Below are positions 18,717 to 27,072 of a stretch of DNA of 64,000 nucleotides, piece by piece. Below the pieces are notes generated by a model that was not told where the DNA came from, searched no databases, and worked only from the letters and a program-made list of their open reading frames with translations. Origin of the DNA: JABWBP01 sp964522165 (GTDB taxonomy: Bacteria; Calditrichota; Calditrichia; RBG-13-44-9; J075). The position numbers and the translations under genes are program-made. Location of the stretch: contig CAZFVV010000002.1 of NCBI GenBank assembly GCA_964522165.1, positions 1 to 64,000 on the forward strand, written 5' to 3'. Each line of letters starts with the position of its first letter. The stretch's first letter is position 1.

Positions 18717-19730
18717 ATGGATCTCAATACATTATGGTTTATATTGATCGCGGTGCTGTTCATCGGGTTCTTTTTTTTGGAAGGATTCGATTACGGGGTG
18801 GGAATTTTGCTACCCTTTATCGCCAAAGATGACCGCAGTCGCCGGATGGTGATCAACACCATCGGCCCCTTTTGGGACGGCAATGAGGTGTGGCTGCTCA
18901 CCGCCGGGGGGGCGATGTTTGCGGCTTTTCCGCACTGGTACGCCACCATGTTCAGCGGTTTCTACCTCGCCCTGGTGCTGATGCTGCTGGCCCTGATCGT
19001 GCGCGGGGTGGCGTTCGAGTTCCGCAGCAAGGATAAGCATCCCAAATGGCGCGCCGCCTGGGACTGGATGCTGTTTATAGGCAGTTTTGTGCAGGCGCTG
19101 CTGTGGGGCGTGGCCATGGCCAACCTTATCCGCGGCGTGCCGATTGATGAAAACATGCACTACCTGGGCGGATTTTTCAACCTTTTGAATCCCTACGCGC
19201 TGCTTGGCGGCCTGGCGACCCTCTCCCTGTTCATGCTCCATGGGGCGATCTTCCTGAACCTTAAAACCACCGGGGAGATGGAAGAAAAAGCGCGTTCCTA
19301 CGCGCTGAAAATCGGCTCCGTGGCCACCGCGCTGGTGTTCGCTTTCGTGATTGCGGGGTATTTTGCCACGGATATGTTCAGCCGGTTGGGGGTAAATCCC
19401 GGAATCAGCCCGATCATCGCCGGGGCGGCGCTGCTGCTCTCCGGCTGGTTCTTGAAGAATCGCCGCAGCGGGTGGGCGTTCATTATGACCGGGCTGACCA
19501 TCGCTTTCTCCACCATTACCATTTTCATGGGCCTCTATCCCCGGGTGATGGTCTCCAGCCTCAACGATGCCTGGAGCCTGACCATCTACAACGCCTCTTC
19601 CACGCCCTATACCCTGAAGGTGATGAGTATTATCGCCCTCGTCTTCGTGCCCATCGTGCTGCTCTACCAGGGCTGGACCTACTGGGTGTTCCGCAAGCGG
19701 GTGAGCCAGGACTCGAAATTGCTGTATTAA
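18717..19730 (+). CDS. cydB: Cytochrome bd oxidase subunit II
   Basis: 337 residues from the ATG at 18717, preceded by CAGGAG. This start gives the family-typical MDLNTLWFILIAVLFIGFFFLEGFDYGVG. Upstream in-frame codons back to 18579 are repeat DNA and are rejected. CydB is the second integral-membrane subunit of the bd oxidase. It has about eight or nine hydrophobic helices, and the conserved early motif FFFLEGFDYGVGILLPF and the following DGNEVWLLTAGGAMFAAFP are intact. It lies 175 bp after cydA, an unusually long gap for this pair, because a dispersed repeat separates them. Confidence 0.96.
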   Translation: MDLNTLWFILIAVLFIGFFFLEGFDYGVGILLPFIAKDDRSRRMVINTIGPFWDGNEVWLLTAGGAMFAAFPHWYATMFSGFYLALVLMLLALIVRGVAFEFRSKDKHPKWRAAWDWMLFIGSFVQALLWGVAMANLIRGVPIDENMHYLGGFFNLLNPYALLGGLATLSLFMLHGAIFLNLKTTGEMEEKARSYALKIGSVATALVFAFVIAGYFATDMFSRLGVNPGISPIIAGAALLLSGWFLKNRRSGWAFIMTGLTIAFSTITIFMGLYPRVMVSSLNDAWSLTIYNASSTPYTLKVMSIIALVFVPIVLLYQGWTYWVFRKRVSQDSKLLY

Positions 19731-19734
19731 AGGC

Positions 19735-19792
19735 GTGTTCAGGTGTTAAAGCAGGATTACCAAAGTACTCCAACACCACAACACCTGAATAC
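19735..19792. repeat. AACACCTGAA-type inverted repeat
   Basis: GTGTTCAGGTGTT (19735-19747) faces AACACCTGAATAC (19780-19792), matching at 12 of 13 positions. It begins five bases after the cydB stop. Relatives occur at 38530-38620, 39979-40230 and in looser form at 58607-58680. Confidence 0.65.
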
Positions 19793-19850
19793 AATTTGTT
19801 ATTTCAGAAAAACGTTTTGATTCATTTTGGAGTTTTTTTACATTAACAGG

Positions 19851-19932
19851 CGCATGGCGCGAGGCGCACTCAACTGTGTAACATTCCCCCCTCCTTGGTT
19901 ACGCAGGCGCTCTATCGCGCCATGCGTTTTTT
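19851..19932 (+). terminator. Possible terminator: perfect 12-bp stem with long loop and T-run
   Basis: CGCATGGCGCGA (19851-19862) pairs perfectly with TCGCGCCATGCG (19915-19926), and six T follow. The 52-base loop is long for an intrinsic terminator, so it may instead be a repeat that doubles as one. It would separate cydAB from cydDC. The remaining DNA up to 20040 is a further GCATAG/CTATGC inverted repeat. Confidence 0.45.
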
Positions 19933-20040
19933 ATAGCCGCAAAGTGCATAGGGCATGGAGCATAGAACAGTAAATGCAAGGTGCTTTGCCATGCACCCTG
20001 CTCTATGCGCTCTGCTCTATGCACTATGCGCCATGCTGCC

Positions 20041-21759
20041 ATGAATGATCATAAAAAACTGTTCCACCTGGCCGGCGGCGCCAGAAACGCCCTGATTTTA
20101 ACAGTCGGATGCGGTTTGCTGGCTGCGCTGGCTATTATAGGGCAGGCCGCGGCGCTCAGCGCGGTGATCGAGCGGGTGTTTTTACAGAAACAAACCCTGG
20201 CGGCCCTGGGGGGGATGCTGTCGTTTTTCGGATTTGTGAGCCTGTTGCGGGCCATGTTTAGCTGGATGCAGCAGGGATTTGCCGACCGGGCGGCCGGTTT
20301 TGTCAAAACCGGTTTGCGGGAGCGGATCGGGCGCTATTTGCAACAGGCCGGCCCGGCCTATATTCATACCCAGCGCAGCGGGGAGCTTTCCAACACCCTG
20401 GTGAACGGGGTAGAGGCGTTAGACGCTTATTTCCGGGAATTTCTGCCCCAGATTTTCCTCTCCGCCCTCGTTCCGCTGCTGATTCTGCTGATCGTTTTTC
20501 CCCTCGATTTGCTCTCCGGCATCGTTTTTTTATTAACCGCCCCGCTGATTCCCCTGTTCATGGCCTTGATCGGCGCGGCAGCCGGGGCGCTGAACCGCAG
20601 GCAGTGGAAATCGCTCAGCCACATGAGCGCCCACTTCTTAGACGTGCTGCAAGGGCTGGCTACCCTGAAAATTTTAGGCCGCAGCAAGGAGCAAATTCAA
20701 ACCATTGCCCGCATCAGCACGGATTTCCGCCTCGCCACCATGAAGGTGCTGAAAGTGGCCTTTCTCTCCGCCCTGGCGCTGGAAATCGTCGCCACCATCA
20801 GCATCGCAATTGTGGCGGTGGAGGTCGGTTTGCGATTGCTCTATGGAAAAATGGATTTCCAGACCGCCTTGTTCATCCTCATCTTAGCGCCGGAATTTTA
20901 CCTGCCCATCCGCTTGTTAGGAACGCGCTACCATGCCGGGCTGGAGGGTGTGGCCGCGGCGGAACGCATTTTCCAAATTCTGGAAACGCCCCCGAACGCG
21001 GTTCAAAAGTTTAACGATGCCCCTTTCGATCTCTCCCGGCAAGCCCTCCGCTTCGAAAACGTTTATTATGCTTATGACAGCGGCGCTCGCCCGGCCTTGC
21101 GCGGGATCAGTTGCGAGATTCCTCCCGGCCAAACTACCGCCCTGGTGGGACCCAGCGGTGCGGGAAAAAGTACCATTGCCAACCTGCTGCTGCGTTTTAT
21201 TCAGCCCGATAACGGTAAAATCCTGATCGAAGATCAAAACCTCAACGAGATCGACCCGCAGCGCTGGCGGGAGCAAATCGCCTGGGTTTCCCAAAAACCC
21301 TACCTTTTCCATCGCAGTATTGCTGAAAACATTCGCCTGGCCAGGCCGACCGCGCCCTTCGAGCGGGTGGTGGAAGCGGCGCGGCTGGCGAATATTCACG
21401 AATTCATCGAAACTCTGCCGCAGGGTTACGACACTCCCGTGGGCGAGCAGGGAGCGCGGCTGAGCGGGGGGCAGGCGCAGCGGATCGCCCTGGCGCGGGC
21501 GTTTTTGAAAGATGCGCCGTTCCTGATTCTCGACGAACCGACCGCCAACCTTGATCCCGGGGTGGAGGCGCTCATCCGCCAGGCAATGGAGCGGTTGATG
21601 GCCGGGCGCACCGTGCTGCTAATCGCCCACCGGCTGAACACGGTCACCCGGGCGCATCAGATTATAGTGCTCTCCGGGGGAGAAATCCGGGAAAGCGGCG
21701 ACCATCAGCAACTGCTGCAAGCGGGCGGGCTGTACCGGCGGATGCGGGAGGGGTATTAG
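20041..21759 (+). CDS. cydD: ABC transporter CydD, ATP-binding/permease half
   Basis: 572 residues from the ATG at 20041. Codons further upstream come from a GCATAG-rich repeat. Six transmembrane helices fill about residues 15-310, then an ABC domain with Walker A GPSGAGKST, Q-loop WVSQKPYLF, signature LSGGQAQRIALARAF, Walker B FLILDEPTANLD and switch histidine in IAHRLNT. CydDC is a heterodimeric exporter linked to thiol (glutathione/cysteine) and haem homeostasis in the periplasm, needed for assembly of cytochrome bd. It lies just after cydAB and before cydC. The SD is not obvious. Confidence 0.94.
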   Translation: MNDHKKLFHLAGGARNALILTVGCGLLAALAIIGQAAALSAVIERVFLQKQTLAALGGMLSFFGFVSLLRAMFSWMQQGFADRAAGFVKTGLRERIGRYLQQAGPAYIHTQRSGELSNTLVNGVEALDAYFREFLPQIFLSALVPLLILLIVFPLDLLSGIVFLLTAPLIPLFMALIGAAAGALNRRQWKSLSHMSAHFLDVLQGLATLKILGRSKEQIQTIARISTDFRLATMKVLKVAFLSALALEIVATISIAIVAVEVGLRLLYGKMDFQTALFILILAPEFYLPIRLLGTRYHAGLEGVAAAERIFQILETPPNAVQKFNDAPFDLSRQALRFENVYYAYDSGARPALRGISCEIPPGQTTALVGPSGAGKSTIANLLLRFIQPDNGKILIEDQNLNEIDPQRWREQIAWVSQKPYLFHRSIAENIRLARPTAPFERVVEAARLANIHEFIETLPQGYDTPVGEQGARLSGGQAQRIALARAFLKDAPFLILDEPTANLDPGVEALIRQAMERLMAGRTVLLIAHRLNTVTRAHQIIVLSGGEIRESGDHQQLLQAGGLYRRMREGY

Positions 21760-21761
21760 TA

Positions 21762-21842
21762 GGCAGGAGCAGGATAAAATTGCCAATTAGCAATTGCCAA
21801 TTATAGGGGCAGGAGCAGGGCGTAATAAACGAGGTTGCCTAC
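21762..21842 (+). repeat. Dispersed repeat family A, copy 2
   Basis: It begins two bases after the cydD stop and runs GGCAGGAGCAGGATAAAA, AATTGCCAATTAGCAATTGC, then GCAGGGCGTAATAAACGAGG. It is nearly identical to the reverse copy at 26968-27066. Sequence shared with copy 1 continues to about 21900 (CCTATGGCGAAGCCACCGCT). Confidence 0.88.
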
Positions 21843-21927
21843 TTGCCTCCTGCCTATTCGCCTATGGCGAAGCCACCGCTTACGCGGCTGCCTGCTTGCC
21901 TATTGCCAACTAAAAAACTCAATTTGT

Positions 21928-23730
21928 ATGAAAAAAACTTTCCCACGGCTATTCAAACTTGCCCTTTCTTACAAAGGTTGGATGCTGCTCGCCGCGCTGC
22001 TGGGTTTTCTCACCGTGGGGAGCGGCATCGGGCTGATGATGACCTCTGCGTATATCATCGCCAAAGCGGCGCTGCACCCTTCTATCGCGGAGCTGCAGAT
22101 CGGCATCGTGGGGGTGCGCTTCTTCGGCATCTCCCGGGGGGTGTTCCGCTATTTAGAACGCTATATTTCACACGAAGTCACTTTCCGGCTGCTGCAACAA
22201 TTCCGGGCGTGGTTTTACCGCGCCGTGGAGCCGCTGGCCCCGGCGCGGCTGCTGCGCTACCGCAGCGGGGATTTGCTGACCCGGGTGGTGGCAGACGTGG
22301 AAAGCCTGGAGAATCTTTACGTGCGGATCATCGCCCCACCTTTAGTGGCGGCGCTGGTTTTGGGTTTGATGTGGCTGATCTTCGGCATTTTTGACCCGCT
22401 GTTTTCCCTCCTGTTAGCTATTTTTTTCCTGGCCGCGGGAGTGGGCGTGCCTTTTCTTACTCAACGATTGAGCAGAACGCCCGGCGAGAAATTGGTCACC
22501 CTGCGCGCGGAACTGAACACCCTGGCGCTGGACGGCATCCAGGGAATGGCGGAACTGCTGGCGTTTGGGCAGGCGGAGGCGCATTTCCGGCAGTTTGACG
22601 CGTTGAACGCACGCCTGGTGCGGATGCAGCGGCGCATGGCGCTCATCGCCGGGCTGCACGAGGCGTTGATCGGTTTGTTGATGAACCTGGCGGTGCTGGC
22701 GATCCTGCTCGCTGCCATTCCGCAGGTTTCCGCGGGAATACTGGATGGAGTATATCTCGCGGTGCTGGTAATCGGCGCCATGGCCGCCTTCGAGGCGGCG
22801 CTGCCCCTGCCGGCGGCGGCGCAGCACTTAGACAGCAGCCTGAAAGCGGCGGAGCGGTTGTTCGAGATCACCGACGTGGAGCCAGTCTTCACAGAACCGG
22901 CTGCGCCAGTATCGGTTCCGAAAAATTATTCCATTACTGCCGAAGCGTTGAGCTTCTACTACCCTGACGGGAAGCGTTGGACCGCTCCCCATGATTCCCC
23001 GGCGCTGAAAAACCTGAATTTTGAGGCTCCCGAAGGCAGCAAAATCGCCATAGTAGGCCCCAGCGGAGCGGGGAAAACCACCTTGCTGAACCTGCTGCTG
23101 CGCTTCTGGGAGTACGAGCAGGGATCGCTGCGCTTAGGCGGGAGGGACATCCGGGAGTTCGCCACCGAGGAATTGCGCCGCCATTTTGCAGTGGTTTCGC
23201 AAAATACCCACCTGTTCAACGGCACGGTGCGGGAGAATCTGCTGCTGGGAAATCCGGCGGCCGGCGAACCAGAGCTTTTCGAGGCAGCGAAGCAGGCGCA
23301 AATCCACAAATTCATTCAAAATTTGCCGGAGGGTTACGATACCTGGATCGGGGAGCAGGGCTTGCAATTGAGCGGTGGAGAGCGCCAGCGCCTGGCTATT
23401 GCCCGGGCGCTGCTCAAAAACGCCCCGCTGCTGATCCTTGACGAACCCACCGCCAACCTCGACGCGATCACCGAGCGGAGCCTGCTGCAAACCATCTGGC
23501 AGTTGGCGAACCGGAAAACCTTGCTGATCATTACCCACCGCTTAGTGGGATTGGAAAACGTTGACGAAATCCTGGTGCTGGTTGGCGGGGGAATCGTCGA
23601 GCGGGGAACCCAGGCGGAATTGCTGGCGCGGGAGGGGATTTACCGGCAGATGTGGAAGTTGCAGCGGGAACTATCAGCGGTGGAGGGAGCAGGTAGGTTT
23701 GCCGCAGCCAGAGGGAGAGAGGAGGGATAG
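21928..23730 (+). CDS. cydC: ABC transporter CydC, ATP-binding/permease half
   Basis: 600 residues from the ATG at 21928 (MKKTFPRLFKLALSYKGW). The in-frame stretch before it is repeat DNA. The transmembrane domain carries the CydC-type segment GIVGVRFFGISRGVFRYLER, followed by the ABC domain: Walker A GPSGAGKTT, signature LSGGERQRLAIARAL, Walker B LLILDEPTANLD and ITHRL. With CydD it forms the exporter needed for cytochrome bd maturation. No clear SD precedes this start. The C-terminal 15 or so residues are low complexity and may lie outside the fold. Confidence 0.94.
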   Translation: MKKTFPRLFKLALSYKGWMLLAALLGFLTVGSGIGLMMTSAYIIAKAALHPSIAELQIGIVGVRFFGISRGVFRYLERYISHEVTFRLLQQFRAWFYRAVEPLAPARLLRYRSGDLLTRVVADVESLENLYVRIIAPPLVAALVLGLMWLIFGIFDPLFSLLLAIFFLAAGVGVPFLTQRLSRTPGEKLVTLRAELNTLALDGIQGMAELLAFGQAEAHFRQFDALNARLVRMQRRMALIAGLHEALIGLLMNLAVLAILLAAIPQVSAGILDGVYLAVLVIGAMAAFEAALPLPAAAQHLDSSLKAAERLFEITDVEPVFTEPAAPVSVPKNYSITAEALSFYYPDGKRWTAPHDSPALKNLNFEAPEGSKIAIVGPSGAGKTTLLNLLLRFWEYEQGSLRLGGRDIREFATEELRRHFAVVSQNTHLFNGTVRENLLLGNPAAGEPELFEAAKQAQIHKFIQNLPEGYDTWIGEQGLQLSGGERQRLAIARALLKNAPLLILDEPTANLDAITERSLLQTIWQLANRKTLLIITHRLVGLENVDEILVLVGGGIVERGTQAELLAREGIYRQMWKLQRELSAVEGAGRFAAARGREEG

Positions 23731-23808
23731 AGAGTTGTCTAAAAAGTAGTTGAAATTCGGGCGGCATATAGCGAAATTGATTTAACAAGTTTCTAAGTTG
23801 AGAAACTT

Positions 23809-24453
23809 TTGAGATGTTTTAAAGCGAGGAAATGTTTTCCGTTGAAGCTCATGCTCACATTGCCTCTTCCACAATTGGCGATAGCCTCCGTCTTTGCACA
23901 ATCAGCAAATCTAATCAGTCAGAAGGATGCTCGAGCTATGAATCGTGACAAAGAATACGGAAATCCTAATCCTAAAGCGCCGCCAGAACTCTCCCAGTTC
24001 GCCTTCATCATTGGCAAATGGCGTTGTGACGCAAGAGTGAAGGGAGAAGATGGGACGTGGCAACCCTACCAGGCAACTTGGATCGGCCGCTACATTCTAG
24101 ATGGCTACGTGATCGCTGATGAGTATCGAATGACAAATCAAAAAGGCGATCTCATTGTTCATGGAATGAACTTCCGCTCCTACAACGTTGAAAAGAAAAC
24201 TTGGGTAATGAGATGGCTCAACGCCACAGGCTCTTTCTGGCTGGAGTTGGGGCCGGGAAAACTCGGCGGCGTTCGCGTAGCCCCCAAGACCATTACTTTC
24301 AATTTCATTGATACTTCTGCTCCGAAGGCCCTTAGTCGAGTTACCTTTTCAAATATATCAGAAAGTCACTTTACATGGAGTAGCGAAATGTCTCTTGACC
24401 AGGGAAAGACATGGGCTGAATTCATGGTTATCGAAGCTCATCGCACCCAATGA
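23809..24453 (+). CDS. DUF1579-like exported protein, possible integron cassette gene
   Basis: 214 residues. An N-terminal hydrophobic stretch ending near SVFAQS suggests a signal peptide. An alternative ATG 14 codons later (MLTLPLPQLAIAS) would give a more normal one. The core shows FIIGKWRCDARVKGEDGTW, YILDGYVIADEYRM and LELGPGKLGGV, a pattern of DUF1579-type lipocalin-like barrels of unknown function. Base composition and codon use look more AT-rich than the flanking cyd genes. An attC-like hairpin begins four bases after the stop, which together suggest a mobile gene cassette. The SD is weak, as is common in cassettes. Confidence 0.7.
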   Translation: MRCFKARKCFPLKLMLTLPLPQLAIASVFAQSANLISQKDARAMNRDKEYGNPNPKAPPELSQFAFIIGKWRCDARVKGEDGTWQPYQATWIGRYILDGYVIADEYRMTNQKGDLIVHGMNFRSYNVEKKTWVMRWLNATGSFWLELGPGKLGGVRVAPKTITFNFIDTSAPKALSRVTFSNISESHFTWSSEMSLDQGKTWAEFMVIEAHRTQ

Positions 24454-24457
24454 CGCC

Positions 24458-24548
24458 GCCTAACAAAGGCATGGTGCGGAGCGCGCGAAGTAGATTTCTT
24501 ATATTTAGTCGGAGTGTACGGCGCGCCCGCTGATGCCGGGTGTTAACA
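24458..24548 (+). other. attC-like recombination site (91 bp)
   Basis: The site starts GCCTAAC, matching the RYYYAAC box, and ends GTTAACA, a poor match to GTTRRRY beyond the GTT. The arms pair in register: TAAC with GTTA, GGCAT with ATGCC, GCGG with CCGC and GCGCGC with GCGCGC. An unpaired AAA/CCC spacer and one or two extrahelical bases lie where attC sites have them. The AT-rich centre (about 24490-24518) would be the variable terminal loop. No integrase gene or other attC was seen. Confidence 0.55.
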
Positions 24549-24613
24549 GATGAACCCAAAAGAATAAAACTGTTGATAGACTACTTCTAAAGTACCAACC
24601 GGAGGTCGCTCGC

Positions 24614-24937
24614 ATGATGATTATATCCACCACCCCCAGCATCGAGGGCAAACACATCACCCGCTACCACGGCGTGGTTGCCGGGGAGGCAATCTTAGGC
24701 GCGAATATTTTCAAGGATTTTTTCGCCGGAATCCGCGATATTGTGGGCGGCAGATCCGCCGCCTACGAAGAGGAACTGCGCAAGGCGCGCCAGATCGCTT
24801 TTCAGGAAATCGAGCAGCAGGCCGCCGAGTTAGGCGCGAACGCCATCGTGGGCGTGGACATCGATTATGAAACCGTCGGCCCCCATGGCGGAATGCTGAT
24901 GGTAAGCGTCAGCGGCACCGCGGTAACGGTGCAATAG
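24614..24937 (+). CDS. YbjQ/UPF0145 family (heavy-metal-binding-domain-like) protein
   Basis: 107 residues; GGAGGT lies seven bases before the ATG at 24614. The family pattern is complete: STTPSIEGKHITRYHGVVAGEAILGANIFKDFFAGIRDIVGGRSAAYE, and AAELGANAIVGVDIDYE. The structure in homologues is a small pentameric alpha/beta fold. The name 'heavy-metal-binding' is historical and the function is unknown. It is soluble and has no signal peptide. It follows the putative cassette, which may have been inserted in front of it. Confidence 0.9.
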   Translation: MMIISTTPSIEGKHITRYHGVVAGEAILGANIFKDFFAGIRDIVGGRSAAYEEELRKARQIAFQEIEQQAAELGANAIVGVDIDYETVGPHGGMLMVSVSGTAVTVQ

Positions 24938-24996
24938 CGTCAAGGGGACTTTTCTTTGTAACCGTAGCGGCTTTACCAGGTCGATGCCTTTACAAC

Positions 24997-25077
24997 GTAA
25001 TGCGTAAAACGCAACGGAATACGCAATACGGAATACCGAATTCCGTATTCTGTCTTTAGTTACGTTTTACGCATTAC
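24997..25077. repeat. Long inverted repeat with nested palindrome
   Basis: GTAATGCGTAAAACGCAAC (24997-25015) faces GTTACGTTTTACGCATTAC (25059-25077), with one mismatch in 19. Between them, ACGGAATACCGAATTCCGT is a second palindrome. The element fills the gap between the YbjQ and msrA genes. Confidence 0.8.
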
Positions 25078-25119
25078 TCATTATCGCTCTAAACTTTTAA
25101 AACGACAACCGAGGTAACC

Positions 25120-25662
25120 ATGTCCGATAAACGCGAAATTGCTACCCTGGGAGCGGGCTGTTTCTGGTGCGTGGAAGCGGTTTTCCAGGATTTGCGAGGG
25201 GTAGAAAAAGTAGTCTCCGGGTACGCCGGGGGCAAAGTGCAGAATCCCACTTACGAGCAGGTGTGCAGCGGAACCACCGGGCACGCCGAGGCGGTGCAGA
25301 TCAGCTTCGATCCGCAGGTAATCTCCTTTGCGGAGTTGCTGGAAATTTTCTGGCGCACCCACGATCCCACCACCCTCAACCGCCAGGGCGCTGACGTGGG
25401 AACCCAGTACCGCTCGGCGATTTTTTATCACTCCGAAGCGCAAAAAATCATCGCGGAGCAATCCAAACGAGACGCGAACGCCTCCGGCCTGTGGCCGGAC
25501 CCGATCGTGACCGAAATCGCACCCTTTACCAGTTTTTACCCGGCGGAGGGCTATCACCAGAATTTCTTCCTGGAGAATCCCAACCAGCCCTACTGCCGCA
25601 TGGTCATCGATCCCAAAATCCGCAAGTTCCGCAAAGAGTTCCAGGAACGGTTGAAAAAATAG
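25120..25662 (+). CDS. msrA: Peptide methionine (S)-S-oxide reductase MsrA
   Basis: 180 residues; the start is supported by CGAGGT. The signature GAGCFWCVEAVFQDL holds the catalytic C14. GTTGHAEAVQISFDPQ, FWRTHDPTTLNRQGADVGTQYRS and YHQNFF are the usual substrate-binding segments. The enzyme reduces methionine-S-sulfoxide in proteins using thioredoxin, repairing oxidative damage. No signal peptide is present, so it acts in the cytoplasm. It is followed at 131 bp by an exported cupin gene. Confidence 0.96.
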   Translation: MSDKREIATLGAGCFWCVEAVFQDLRGVEKVVSGYAGGKVQNPTYEQVCSGTTGHAEAVQISFDPQVISFAELLEIFWRTHDPTTLNRQGADVGTQYRSAIFYHSEAQKIIAEQSKRDANASGLWPDPIVTEIAPFTSFYPAEGYHQNFFLENPNQPYCRMVIDPKIRKFRKEFQERLKK

Positions 25663-25792
25663 AAGAGAAGAGTAAAAGTAAAAAGGTAAAAGGTATAAAA
25701 GGGCTTTCAAGCTTTTCACGCTTTATCCTTTATCCTTTATCCTTTTTACTCCCGCTTACAGGTCTAAAGTATAAAACAGGAATGGCAGACCC

Positions 25793-26275
25793 ATGCAGCG
25801 AAAACGATCCGGTTTTGTGATAATGGTTTTAGCGATTGTCGGTTTTTTAGCGGGCATTCTTCCGGCGCAGAATCCGCAACCCGGCGCGTTGCCGGCGGGG
25901 GCTATTCAGGTCCCGGTGGAGAAATTGGCCTGGGCGGAAGCCCCGCCCTCGCTCCCCGGGGGTACTCAAATGATGCTGTTGGAAGGAGATCCCCGAAAGG
26001 AGGGCCTGTTTACCCTGCGGCTGAAAATTCCCGCGGGAACCCGTCTGCAACCCCACTGGCATCCCCGGGACGAGCGGGTTACGGTGCTGTCCGGGCTGGT
26101 AAAAGTCGGTTTTGGGGATGAATTCGAGGAAGAGAATATGGTCTCCTTCGGGCCGGGAAGTTTCTACCTGAATCCCGCTCAAAGCCGTCACTACGTCTGG
26201 TTTGTGGAGGAAACGGTGATGCAGCTAACCAATGTGGGGCCCTGGGAAGTGCTTTACCCGGGCCAGCCGGAGTAG
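25793..26275 (+). CDS. Exported cupin-domain protein
   Basis: 160 residues. A signal peptide (about residues 1-26, ending LPAQN) is followed by a single cupin barrel. The first cupin motif, G-TRLQPHWHPRDERVTVLSG, supplies two histidines and a glutamate. The second, PGSFYLNPAQSRHYVW, supplies a third histidine, so a metal is probably bound. ChrR-like cupins have this look, but no sigma factor lies nearby. It probably acts in the periplasm; the substrate is unknown. The preceding SD is poor, with AGGAA about twelve bases upstream. Confidence 0.82.
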   Translation: MQRKRSGFVIMVLAIVGFLAGILPAQNPQPGALPAGAIQVPVEKLAWAEAPPSLPGGTQMMLLEGDPRKEGLFTLRLKIPAGTRLQPHWHPRDERVTVLSGLVKVGFGDEFEEENMVSFGPGSFYLNPAQSRHYVWFVEETVMQLTNVGPWEVLYPGQPE

Positions 26276-26310
26276 GCGCCTGTCGGCTGTACACCAACAA
26301 AACGCTGTCA

Positions 26311-26353
26311 ATAATTGGCAATTGCCAATTGTTAATTGCCAATTGGCAATTAT
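26311..26353. repeat. Short AATTGCCAATT palindromic relative of family A
   Basis: ATAATTGGCAATTG and CAATTGGCAATTAT face each other around GTTAATTGC. Only the AATTGCC core of the larger dispersed repeat is present, without the GGCAGGAGC flanks. Confidence 0.75.
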
Positions 26354-26408
26354 AACGGCCTGGAGAAGGCCACATTTCTCGATCAAGTCTCGAAAAGTGC
26401 GTGGTTCC

Positions 26409-26942
26409 CTACCGGCGGCGGAACAACCTACGCAGCGGAACCCGGCGAAGCTCCCCGCCGCTTATTTCCCCCTGTAATTTTACCAGCGCCGCTTCCGCGG
26501 GGCCGATGCTCCAGCAAGCCTTCGCCGGAAGGGTTTCAACCGGCTCGCCTTCCTCGTTCAGGGGGCAAATGGCGCGCATTTCTACCGCCTCGCCCTCGGG
26601 CGACTCCTCGATCCAGCGCAGCGGCAATCCCTGGGTGCGGCACACGTACGGCCGCTGACCGTAAATCCGGCAAGCCCCTTCTCCATCCAAAAATGCACAC
26701 GCGCCCGGGGGATGCGGAAAACCTTCTGTAAGCAACTTCCGGTAATGGAAACGGATATTCTCCGCTTCCACTTCGAAAACCGTGAGACCATCCTCGCAGC
26801 AACTACAGCAGCCCCGCCGGCATTGCAGCCGCCCGGCATGGAGGGCGGAGAGTCGCTCGGCCTCGTCGTCCACCTCCCGGTAGAGCCGTTCCAGGGCTTC
26901 CCGCACGGTTTCCCAACGTTCGTTCCGGTTTTCCATGTTCAT
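26409..26942 (-). CDS. YkgJ-like cysteine-cluster (putative zinc/Fe-S chelator) protein
   Basis: 177 residues. The cysteine pattern CRRGCCSCCEDGL near residue 42, then CAFLDGEGACRIYGQRPYVCRTQGLP and later CPLN and CWS, matches the CxxxCxxCC (YkgJ/UPF0153) family, thought to bind zinc or an iron-sulfur cluster. The biochemical role is not known. An N-terminal helix (RWETVREALERLYREVDDEAERL) precedes the cluster. Two in-frame ATG codons compete (26942 and 26936), and neither has a convincing SD. The C-terminal tail is very basic (RRVPLRRLFRRR). Confidence 0.85.
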   Translation of the reverse strand: MNMENRNERWETVREALERLYREVDDEAERLSALHAGRLQCRRGCCSCCEDGLTVFEVEAENIRFHYRKLLTEGFPHPPGACAFLDGEGACRIYGQRPYVCRTQGLPLRWIEESPEGEAVEMRAICPLNEEGEPVETLPAKACWSIGPAEAALVKLQGEISGGELRRVPLRRLFRRR

Positions 26943-26967
26943 GAAGTGTAAAGGTATGTGGTAAGCA

Positions 26968-27066
26968 GTGATGCAATAGGCAACTTCGTTTATTACGCCC
27001 TGCTCCTGCCTCTATAATTGGCAATTGGCAATTGCTAATTGGCAATTTTATCCTGCTCCTGCCAAC
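26968..27066 (-). repeat. Dispersed repeat family A, copy 3 (reverse orientation)
   Basis: Read on the minus strand it gives GGCAGGAGCAGGATAAAA, AATTGCCAATTAGCAATTGC, then GCAGGGCGTAATAAACGAAG and TTGCCTATTGC. It is almost the same as copy 2. It lies about six bases beyond the uppP stop, in the same relation to the gene's 3' end as the other copies. Confidence 0.88.
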
Positions 27067-27072
27067 TGCCTA

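Noticed and set aside
19981..20040. 20-codon extension before cydD
   Set aside because: Made of GCATAG-type inverted-repeat DNA (Cys/Met/His-rich nonsense); the family start fits 20041.
21835..21927. 31-codon extension before cydC
   Set aside because: Derived from dispersed repeat; the CydC N-terminus begins at 21928.
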